The position numbers and the translations under genes were made by a program. DNA of 64,000 nucleotides from Fistularia commersonii (lineage: Eukaryota > Chordata > Actinopteri > Syngnathiformes > Fistulariidae): positions 9,550,258 to 9,614,257 of the forward strand of contig JBBMNZ010000001.1 of the NCBI GenBank assembly GCA_037954325.1, in the 5' to 3' direction. Shown here one piece after another: positions 21,501 through 32,000 of the stretch. Numbering within the stretch: the stretch's first letter is position 1; each line of letters starts with the position of its first letter. Under the pieces are notes generated by a model that worked only from the letters and a program-made list of their open reading frames with translations, searched no databases and was not told the DNA's origin.

Positions 21501-23478
21501 TTTTAACTTGTAAAAAAGTATGGGACCACTTTTAATAAAATTACTTAATGCGTTGCTCTTTTGCTTTTGTTTTTTCCCCTTAAAGCTCTCCTTCAGCTTT
21601 TACTGACTCGAAATCTCTGTCCCTAGGTGGTCTCTGATGCTGCAGGCCAGGGGGTCACGATAACTGGAAACAAGACCTTCAACAACTGGAACTGGCCAAA
21701 TGCTGTTATCTTTGCTGCTACTGTTATCACTACTATTGGTAAGGATGTTTGGATATCTAACACTGACAGATCAGGTTCTGAAATCAGCAAAGTTTTTCTG
21801 AAGGTTTAAGGAAATTTGATTGCTTTAGGTTGGACCTGTGTGTTTCAGAAAAATTCTGTAAGATACTTTTCTAATGATCATACTACTCAGGATTTCATAG
21901 TTTTATGTTAAGTTTGTTTTTGTATTCTAATCAAATAATTTTAATTTTCAAAGGATATGGGAACATTGCTCCCAAAACATCTGCTGGCCGAGTATTTTGC
22001 ATCTTCTATGGGCTATTTGGTGTACCACTGTGTCTCACCTGGATCAGTGAACTGGGAAAATTCTTTGGTGGCAGAGCCAAGCACCTGGGACAATATTTAT
22101 CAAAGAAAGGCTTTTCACTGGTAATCACCACCACCACCCCTCTCAGTTTGTCAGGGGACTTCATACCTCCATAAATCCCTAATGTGTGTGTCTGTGTGTC
22201 TTTTTTTCAGAGAAGGGCTCAATTTACCTGCACTGCAATTTTTCTTCTCTGGGGTGTGCTGGTCCATTTAGTTCTTCCGCCTTTGGTGTTTATGTCACAG
22301 GAGGGTTGGACATATATTGAGGGCCTCTATTTTTCATTTGTCACCTTGACTACAATTGGTTTTGGTGACTTGGTAGCAGGTAAGTGCAGAAATAGTTAAT
22401 TTAGTAAATTTATTTGGTGAAAAACAGAAGTAATAAATTGTGCACAGAAACTGAATATTAATAAGCTTTTCAATTGAACTGATTGAGCCAATACATGATA
22501 ACCAAATGACTGACCTAGTTTAAAAATGTGCTTGTCTTCTTAGGTGTGGAACCAAATAAAGACTACCCAACTCTTTACCGTTATTTTGTGGAAGTGTGGA
22601 TTTACCTGGGATTGGCCTGGCTGTCTTTGTTTTTCAACTGGAAAGTTCGAATGGTGATAGAGGCTCACAAAGCCCTAAAGAAACGTCGCAAGCTGCGCAA
22701 ACTTTCTCTTGATGAGCTCCGTCACTACAAAGAGTCTCACAAGGCGGCCCTCCGACTGCCCCCTACTCCTAATGATGTCAACATATTCGGCTTCCTGTCC
22801 AAGAAGCAGGAAGGTTATAATGACTTGATCAAGCAGATTGGCTCTAAAAATGGTGGCACAAACAATGGTTACACTGGAAATGCCATCAGGAAATCCAAAG
22901 ATATGAGCCGCTCCAAGAGTTGCAATGATGCCCCTGTTTTTAATGGCCACACCATCCTCAGTCTGGACCGTTCACCACGGCACAAGAGACGCTATAGCTT
23001 CAGTGACCGTGTCACTGTTGCATTTTCAAAGTCCAAGAGCTACCTCAGGGGTACAGACAACGGTTTGCTGTTAACAGAGGACCAGATAGAGGGTGATGCA
23101 GAACTTGAACATGACCAGATGTATGAGAACCAGCTTGACAAGGATGTCGATTTAGAGAATGGAGGGCCAGGAGATTGTGGGAGAGGATGTCGAAGGGTGT
23201 GGGATTCTAAAGAGTACCACCACCACCACCTCATGTTCCAAAATGCGAATATTTCTTTCATAGATGAGGAAAATTTTCTAAGCAATAACTTTGAGGAGGA
23301 TGATGATTCCAAAGCAAAACTTTCCATAACTACATGTGATGAAAACATCGAAACAAACTCTGAGGAGCAGAGCTCTGAATCTGATGGCTCTGTGTTCACT
23401 AGTGATGAATCCGAACACAGTCACTCCTATGAGAAGCTTGTAGAGGAATATGCCAAGGAAGAAAATACTGAGTCTTAA
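15514..23478 (+). CDS. kcnk5: Potassium channel subfamily K member 5 (TASK-2), complete, 5 exons
   Basis: Exons: 15514-15699, 21627-21738, 21954-22120, 22211-22379, 22544-23478. Phases join cleanly to 522 aa (human about 499). The start MVDKGPLLTSAIIFYLSIGA matches vertebrate KCNK5. In order: TM1; an extracellular cap with an N-glycosylation site (NKT, 77-79); first filter TTIGYGN (GYG 100-102); TM2; TM3; second filter TTIGFGD (GFG 205-207); TM4; and a cytosolic tail of about 275 residues. Arg224 (in LYRYFVE) and Lys245 (in FNWK), the outer and inner pH sensors of mammalian TASK-2, are kept at the same numbers. The tail keeps NIFGFLSKKQEGYNDLIKQI and an acidic end. It carries pH-sensitive background K+ current at the plasma membrane. 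Teleosts have kcnk5a and kcnk5b; which one this is cannot be settled here, though kcnk5b is known for controlling fin growth. Confidence 0.96.
15700..21626 (+). other. kcnk5 intron 1 (5.9 kb)
   Basis: Bounded by GTATGG after Glu62 and CCCTAG before Val63. I find no transposon fragment of any family seen elsewhere in the window and no extra exon. Other kcnk5 introns are only 90-215 bases. Long, repeat-poor first introns often hold regulatory elements; that is inference. Confidence 0.6.
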
Positions 23479-26467
23479 AATTCACATCACTAATTGAAAG
23501 AGTTGGGCTCCTTGTTAAAATCGATATGCATTGATTTTAACATGTTGTAAACATAATAGATGGTAGAACATATTCTCCCAAGATTTACTCATGTTTCATA
23601 AACACCTAAAGAAAGTCGAGTATTGTAATATATTCAGGCTTTAGCTATTTTCTTCAAAAGATTTATTTTCTGCTCAAAGACTGAAAAGAAATGAAATGCA
23701 GAAATCAATTTGATTTCACAAGACCTTTACAATGCATATTCACCATATTGGTGTTTTTAAAATATTTTTAAGATTGAGGTCTTTATTCAGTGGCTGCATT
23801 GGTTTATGCATCTCCCATTGCACAAATGCATTGCAAAAGGACACCTCAAGTCCATTTATGCAGAAGTCTTAAAACCTGAGCCAATGTAATGTTCTGAAAG
23901 GGGGAGTGGAAATGTCCTTTTTTTTTCTCTCCAGGTATTTAGCTTGTCTATTTTTAAGTTCCTGTTAATTGTATGTGTCTGCAATTGTTGCTATGACAAA
24001 TCAATAGAAATGTGCCTGCATCTGTAAAGTCATCAATGATGCAGTGGCAGCCTTTTAGACATGCAACCAATTAAAGGTAGAATATGGTAAATCGTAATGT
24101 TGCAAACATTCATTTTTTTAGATATTCAGCCATGAGACTGCCATTTGTAAGATTCTGTTTTTTCTTATTTTATGAACATAGAACATTGTAAATTATTCTT
24201 TCATATTGCCCCTCATAAAAAAAAACAAAAAACTTGATTCTTTCTCTGCTGTCAGCATTTCATGTCTTTTTGTGACAATTAACTGTGTCAGCACACAATG
24301 GAGAGAAACCTTCGCTGCAATAATGTTCATACATTTTGACTCTTCAGCATTCTTTCACTGTATTATATTTGCCATGTAAATATTGGCTGAAAGCCATCAG
24401 CAGCCGCAAACAGCACAACTAAGGACATGGCCTTGCTACTAGTGTTTGCTTCCAGGGGCTCACACTACCATGAATGACTGACATAAAGCATATATTACTC
24501 TTAGCTGACTGCCATGCAATAGATCAGTGCTCACTTAGTGCGTGTGTGCGTGCGTGATGCAGTTTAACAAACTGTTCAGTGGAAGAGCCAAATATTTTTG
24601 TCCATTGCTTTTCAATTTGATTCTCACAAGTTTTACTACCCAGCCACTGCCTTTTGCATAGTCCAAACCCCCAACAATTTTGGGGTTTTGTTTTTTTTTT
24701 TCAATTTTAAATTGTAAATGTGGTCACGCAGGACAGTTTACTGTTGAAACCTAAGAGTTCAAACCACATTCACCTATCCGCTGCAAAGGACTTTAAAAAA
24801 GTCCAGCATTTATGAATGTATTTAGTGGTGGCTCTTAATACATAGAATAAAAAGACACTTTTATATCTACCCTGACTTTTGCAGTCTTTTGTGGTGAAAA
24901 TGTAGGGATTCTAATGCAGCCTTGGTGCCTTTTAGGACTGAATTTAACCTTTCACCCCACCTAAACTCCATCTGTCCTCAGTTTTTCCACATTAACATTT
25001 GTTTCCTACAACCCAAATGTTAACTATCAAAATAACCCGTTAAGCTTATATACATTATTTAACAGCAGAAATGGGGGTAAAATGGGTATTGAAATATAAA
25101 TCCTTATCCACTTTGCTCTTGACACTAAATCATCTGACATGAATATTAAAAAGTCCATTGTCATTTTTAATAAACTTTAAAATGGAAACTTTGAAAAGTA
25201 ATGTCTAAAATATGCATGTTAATTTTTTTTCATAGTCACACCTGTGACTGCTATTCGCACAGAGAAAGGTCATTTTGTCAGGTATAAACTACTCGTAAAA
25301 TTGTAGCTCTGAAAATCCAACTCGTCACGAATAGCATGTAAACAAGGAGGTTTAATAGTGCTACAGATTTATTTGTCTACAGTTTGTTCAATTAAAGTTT
25401 GGACAAGTGATGGATTTCCTGTTGCCTGATTTTTAATAATTTCATCTGTGGAAAAGAAAACTTTGTATGAGCATAGCATTTATTATATGGCAAATACTTT
25501 CAAGCTATGGTTTACTGTATCCATTTTTGCTGATATCACCTTTCTAGTCTACTTGTAGCAGAAATCTATTTAATTGCTATTCTTGAGTTAATGTTTAATC
25601 TGAACGCATATAGTTTCGGAACATTTACACTCCTGATGAAAGCAAGGACAACTGCAGCAAACGCTTAGTGTGAGAATGTGCTGAGGCTGGTGGAAAAGTG
25701 ACTGTCTCCTATTACTGTTTGATTCCATGTTCTAAAAAACTTTTTCTAAACCCAAGATTGATCCAATATACATGAATGGTAAAAATGAAAGAAAAAAAAA
25801 ACAATGTTCCACTGTATAAAATTAGTTACATTTTAGGAGAACATTGTATGCTCTCATGTACCTTTTCCAAATGTTAGAATTAAGTTTTGGAACATGACAT
25901 AGTTTAACGCTATGTTAGCAACCATTTTGGAGGAGGACTAAATGTCTGTTGAGATTTAAAATCAGCACACATTCAAGATATATCTCCTTTTGTTCACAGA
26001 AAACCTATTGATAAATTATGGAATCTCGTACCAAATCAAAAGATGTATCAAGCAGAAACAAACTGCTTTTACGTTCTTTATGAACACCTAAACATTCCTT
26101 TAAGTCCTAGAAAAGCATATTGTATTTGCCAAGAAAGGATTGGCTTATGCCCTTTGGATTCATTTTACTGTCTTAAAGCTTAAAGCTCAACTCATAAAGT
26201 TGTTAAATAGAACAAGAGTTCTCTCATTTCAAACTTCAAACACTCATCTGGGCATGCGTATTGCAACATTAAATATTACATATCTGTGAAAGGAGGTCAT
26301 GTGCAAAAGTGTGACTATTTGCACAAAAATGTTCCAATTTCAAAGCAATTGTGATGCTCAGGGAAATTCACATAAGAATATATGTTTGATGGTTATCTGG
26401 TTTGATCTGTGCCGTTCCACAAATAGTTACACACTTTTGCTTATGAAAATTGGCAAACTCTTCATTA
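23479..26467 (+). other. kcnk5 3' UTR and downstream flank
   Basis: No coding exon is visible. AATAAA occurs at 24846-24851 and 25169-25174, so either could end the transcript, giving a 3' UTR of about 1.4 or 1.7 kb. The rest is AT-rich unique-looking sequence. Confidence 0.45.
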
Positions 26468-26690
26468 GCATTCATTCATTCACTATCTTTACAGTTTATC
26501 CTGTAATCAGGGTTGGGGGGTTGCTATCCTAGCTGTCATTCGGTGAGAAGCGGGGTTCACTCTGAAGTGGTTGCTAGTCGATCATGGGCCACATATAGAG
26601 ACAGGCAACCATTCACCCTCAGTCACATCTCTGGGTAATTCAGGGTCTCCAATGAGCCTACGGCATGTTTTTGGACTTAATGGTACGTCT
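26468..26690 (+). repeat. Interspersed repeat, 'GGTACACCCTGGACTGGTCG' family, copy 2
   Basis: It begins GCATTCATTCATTCACTATC and has the blocks 'TATCCTAGCTGTCATTCGGT', 'GGGCCACATATAGAGACAGG' and 'CAACCATTCACCCTCA' of the family consensus, with several substitutions. Confidence 0.7.
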
Positions 26691-27285
26691 GTCTAGAACA
26701 GGAAACCAAGCAGTTTTGGGGTCCTCTATGCTTTTCAGGCCAAGGACCCCTAAACTGATGGACAAATGGTGCAGAGACCCCATACTATATACAGTGTATA
26801 AATTTGTGTTTTTCTGTAAACTGGGCCTTGTACCACACATAAACTTACTTTTTTATTGTGCATTTAATAATAGGCTATTCAAATGATACACCAGTTCATG
26901 TATTCGTCAGAGACATTTATAGATGTTATTATATGATAATATAATGATATATTATATATCACTTTGGTTGGATATGCTGGATTCATATTGATGTGTATTT
27001 AAAGACATTATGAGGAAACAAAATTGTGGAGAAAGAGGAGTTCTCAGAAACGCAATTAAATTTCAAATCAAATTCAAAGAGTCGCGTTGTCAGAAATGTA
27101 AAAATGATTTAAAAAAATAGTTTAAATAGTCATAATTCTTAAAAGCTTTATTAAATGGAATAAAGTCAGTATTTCGTTTTTTGTTGGGGAGTATGATGTG
27201 GGTATCTTTGTGCATTAATTGAGTATGTTTGAACAACCCTCAGCTATCACCTTGATATATATATATTTTTTTTTCCTTTTGAGAT
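26691..27285. other. Intergenic sequence, possible unnamed repeat
   Basis: 26727-26885 (GGCCAAGGACCCCTAAACTG and onward) has the look of a dispersed 'pointing' repeat, but no second copy is in the window. The remainder is AT-rich with no feature. Confidence 0.3.
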
Positions 27286-27720
27286 GTCATCCATTTTTTT
27301 CCATCATCTCTACCTCTTATCCTGTACTCAGGAATAAGTACCCAATGACAGCTGGGCTGGACTTGGTGAGAAGGCAAGGTACACCCTGGACTGGTCGCTA
27401 GTCAATCGCAGGACCACATTTGCTCACAGGGCCACATTCAGTCTTTCAGTCAAAGGTCTGGACAATTCATTCATAATCATCGTCTACCGCCTATCCTGCT
27501 CTTGGGGTCATGGGAATTCTGGAGCCTATCACAGCTTTCACTGGGAGGGAGGTGGTACAACCTGGACCAGATGCCAATCAATCACAAATAACCACTCACT
27601 CTCATTCACAAATCTGGGGAATTATTCAATTATTTTCCAATTAACCAAACCTTTTTGGATCGTGGGAGTTAACCAGAGAACCCGCGAGCATTGGGAGAAC
27701 AAGCAAACTCTACATAGAAG
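27286..27720 (+). repeat. Interspersed repeat, 'GGTACACCCTGGACTGGTCG' family, copies 3 and 4
   Basis: Copy 3 (27286-27420) has GGTACACCCTGGACTGGTCG and CAATCGCAGGACCACA. Copy 4 (27455-27720) starts again at ATTCATTCATAATCATCGTC, has CCTGGACCAGATGCCAATCA, and reaches further 3' to 'GGGAGAACAAGCAAACTCTA'. Two head-to-tail copies of different length suggest insertion of one next to the other rather than a tandem duplication. Confidence 0.7.
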
Positions 27721-29097
27721 GACCAGGGACCACTGACCTTCTTGCTGTCAACAACATTTCCATCTTGGGACAGAGTGATGCCGGTTTTCTTCTTTGTCAA
27801 CAAAGGAAGAAGGGGAACCAGATGGAGAGTTGTTTCTTTAGACCCCCAATGCAACAACAGCTCAATATACTCTGTTCCAGGAATGGGAATTGTGACTGAG
27901 AAAGGCCCATGAAACTCTGTGACACAATTGTTTCCTGAGTTTCTGTGTCTGGCTTTCCGGAGCGGAAACTTTTGGAGACCCCCCTGACTTGAGTTTGTAT
28001 ATGTGTGTTGATATGTGCATACACTCAGCTTTTCGTTGATGTGAATATACACTAGATGTGTGGGATATGGAAGGATTTTCTGAAAATGCAGGAAGATAAA
28101 ATATTGTCTTACATGAAGCCCCTCCATGGCGCAAAAGGGTTGGGGACTGCTGCCACAGTTGATGGTGCCAATATAAGAAACGACCTTAACAGAACGTATA
28201 ATTTAGTTTTTATAGTACTTATAATGAGCCACGTTTTAATGTATATGCTATGACCGGCTTATACAGGTGAAGTTTTTTTACAAGGACATATATCACATCA
28301 GTAGAGTAAAAAGAAAAAAAAATAAACAAAATGTACTGTAATATAAGTTAAAAATCACCGTTGTCATTGTTTCGCTTTTCATTATTGTTCCTTTGCACTG
28401 TGCTAAACATTAACGAAGGCTTGGCCATTTAACGACGAACCACTGCAACACAGTAGGAACTCTTTGCAAGTACATACACTTACTACCATCTAAGGAACAA
28501 CCGATGCAATTACATTTTGAAGCGAGCTGATTAATTTTGCTTTTCAGATTCGGTCGAGCAAAATCCCTCCTTCAGAACTGACTAAACGGGTTTATTACGG
28601 AGTTTTTAATTTTTCACACCGAAGACAGGACAACCGACAAAACCCTCCCGGACGCTAACCCATTCGAAAAACAAAATATTATGGTTACATTAATTTTACA
28701 TGTAATATATGCATTCATTTAATATATGCATTTTAATAAGTAATTTTGACTTGATAATCATTTTATTTTAATGTGTCAAAAAAATCCGGGTTCACACGCA
28801 CTTTCCATTTTGAAAAGATTGACTCAACTCTAACCCGGAACCACTCCGATATTACGCTGTTTATGATGTGTTAGAACGTCAGCTGTTGGTACTGTTATTA
28901 TGAGATAAATAAAGTGGTAGACACGTCTAAATATTGTAAGGGGATGGATTCGTATAGCTAAGAAATACTGGCCTTTTAAACAAACCGTGATAACGTTTAA
29001 CAACATTCAAAGCGAAGTCAACGTACTGACTAGCAAGACTTAGCAGGCTAGCTGTCGTATTCCCTGACTACTTGGGTGCTGGCCGGACGGAAAAGAT
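27721..29097. other. Spacer and promoter region upstream of rab3gap2
   Basis: No exon is recognised. A minus-strand frame at 27669-28127 runs into the repeat at 27.7 kb and lacks domains. DNA from about 28440 is less AT-rich and leads to the rab3gap2 start, but I see no TATA box that can be trusted. Confidence 0.4.
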
Positions 29098-32000
29098 ATG
29101 TCGTGCAATTTGTTGGAGTTTTGTCGGCTCCAAGAGCTCAACTCGGTAAGGGACTACTTGTTCCAGACACAGAAAAATGACCCGCCAGAGGAAAAGGATA
29201 AAACAGGTACCCTCTCAGAGACACGTAAACTGACAATCCGAGTCCTCAGTTCAGTTAGCTGCCTCTGGATAGTGATATTTACTTACGAATGTATAAAATA
29301 AAGTAATTGACCTTTAAAATGTAGTACATACTACTTTGGCAAATTAATGGGTATTGAGAATGATAGGAGAAAGTTTGTCTTTTGGTTATTGAATAGCATT
29401 ATTCAGGGGTCTGTTTATCACGTCACGTCGCAGCTACCCAAAGTCATAGCAAGTCCACCCAATTGTGCTCTGCTTCTCTGCAAAAATACGTCTTCTATTT
29501 GGAGGTTAAGATGATTTCACAAGTGAAGTTAATAAGCTGCAAATTTAATTGAATAACATTTACATTTTAATATGGGTAAAACCTGCTTTTGGCTCAATGT
29601 ACATAAAACACATTATTGTTCTTGATCGTCACTCACATGTCACTGTAATGTAAAATTATTTAACACTCAGGCACAGAAGCATGAGAGATATTACTAAATA
29701 ATCATTCAGTTTGTCTACTTCCTATTCTTGCGAAGTCATTCTCCCAATAGTGATTCCAAAATAGGTTTCGTTATTATAACCATCATTTGCTCTTTGTACT
29801 TTATCCAGTTTTGTTTGATTTTGCTCTAATTTTTTGTTTACAGAGCAGAATGTCTTTAATTTCACATTCTGCATTGGTTAAATGAAGAACCAGTTAATTC
29901 AGTCCCTTTGGTAGAGAAGCTTATTGAAATGATTCAACCCAGATACTACAATTGGGTGAATAGCATTTCAGTCGCTGTTTAGTTACTGATAGCTTGCATT
30001 GTATGACCCAATGGATCTGTAAGAACCTGACATTTCTAGCCAGAGGACTGACCGCTCGGGAAGGACAAATATCCCCAAAATCCTCACTGTCACTGTGGTT
30101 TCAGACAGTTAATTGATATTGACCTTTCACCCTTTGCCCCTATCTGTAAAGGGGGAGTGTGGCATAGGGTGTTAGATGGTCATCCTTGGAACAGAAGATT
30201 CGTGGTCTGACTCATGTGCTCATCCTAGCTTGTCAAAGTGTTGTTGAGCAAGACAGTGAACCCCTAACTGCATCCCTGGCACTGCAAATGGTTCATCCAT
30301 GATGAGTGGTCAAAGTTTGCTCATCTTGTGTTGTATGTATAACTGGATGTGACGAATGAAGAGATTTCTATTTCTTAACAGAAAATGAGCTTTCTTGGAA
30401 CACCTCCGATTGGGCATCAGCTTGGGAGAGCGATAACGCCAAAGAGGAGGAAACCACTTCTAGCACAACAGTCTGTATTCTTGTATTTTATCAAGCATTA
30501 GTGGTCTGATGCTTCAGTGTTTGTGTATATAATGCATGCATTAAGTGTACAATTATGCAGTGATATCAGAATTCCCCTTCATCTATCAAATAGCAATTGT
30601 TTAATTTCCAGGATAAAAACTTTCATTTGCAAATATTCAGTTTTGAAATGAAACAGAGGATCTAGCTATGGTTTAATATACATATACCACAATTAGAAAT
30701 GGTTCATTAAAGAAAACATGATACTTGTGGAAACAGTTACAACAGAATGTTACATTCTGGGGAAGAATCACATTTTTAGACCACAGCAGTCATAATTTTC
30801 CTTGTTCTTACTCCAAGGAAGAAGATGCATACAGAAGAGGAAAAAAATTGATTCTCATTAAAAGAAAATAATCAATATTCTACATACATCTGTTAAATTC
30901 ATTTTGAAAACTGAAAAGAAACAGTGCAGTCAAGTGAATAGATTCTTTTCTCTGTGACTTAAACACATACAAAAATACCTTGAATACCATGCTGTTAGAG
31001 AATAGTTAATGATACCAGGTTCTTAAACAAGGTAGTTAGATTTGTCACCGAGTTTTTGTTATTGATGATATTTTGTAAATTTTTCAGTTTTATCCTGCTT
31101 CAACCCGCCTCTGCTTTATATGAGCCCAAAGTTGTTTTCTGTGAATTTCCCATTTACATATGCAAAGTAATTCATGCTCTCCACCTGCTGTGCTCTCCTC
31201 ATGTTCAGGGGGAGATGGCGGAGCAGTATAGACCTTGGTTGCAGGACTGTGTTGTTTCTCTGTCGCCCTGTTCAGACCTTCTAGTTATTGCCCATGAGCA
31301 AAACGCTGTGTTCCTCTCAGGTCAGATAATCCATCATACAGTCAATTATTGTTGAAGATGCAGAGGAGTGATGGTTCACTTTTGTTTTTTAACATTACTT
31401 GCAGCTAAGTGGCGTACAGATGACACTGGTAGGGAGGAGATGACCCTGTGCATGACATGGACCGGAAGCCTCAGCACTGATGAAAGGTGGAGGAGGGGAA
31501 AGTTAGATCAGGATAACATGACAATTATTTATTAAAAGAGACAGTGCCGCAAATTCACATCTGCTTGTTTTCTTATTGCAGGGAGTCTGTCAGCAGTTCC
31601 ATCTGTATACCACTGGCAAGCCAGAAAAGGTCAACTATTTCCGCTCTTTAGTGAATGACCTGCACAGTGATTTAAATCTGTTTTTTGTGAATTTATAGGA
31701 GTTCCACTGGACAACCTGACTGGACATGTGTTGTTGTTGGATTCACCTCTGGATATGTCCGATTCTATACCGAGGTCTTATCTTATGGAAGCTCTTGTAG
31801 CTTTGGAAAAAAATGTGTTTAACAATTTAACAAGTTTTTGTTTGAATTGAAATGATGAAATGTAAACTTGATGTGTCCTTTTAGAATGGGGTTCTCCTCC
31901 TGGCCCAGTTGCTGCATGAAGACCCTGTTTTAAGGCTTAAGTGTCGTACATATGAGGTCCCTCGACATCCTGGAGTAATTGAGCAGGTAGCATCTGTTTG

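Noticed and set aside
22675..23399. Minus-strand ORFs under kcnk5 exon 5
   Set aside because: Antisense shadows of a conserved plus-strand exon.
27669..28127. 152-residue minus-strand ORF upstream of rab3gap2
   Set aside because: Its start region is an interspersed repeat in reverse, composition is not protein-like, and no domain or splice context is visible.
29098..29157. Short rab3gap2 exon 1 ending at the GTAAGG at 29146
   Set aside because: Reading through gives VRDYLF, matching the human ARDFLF segment, and phase then fits exon 2. Ending at GTAAGG would lose this conserved stretch.
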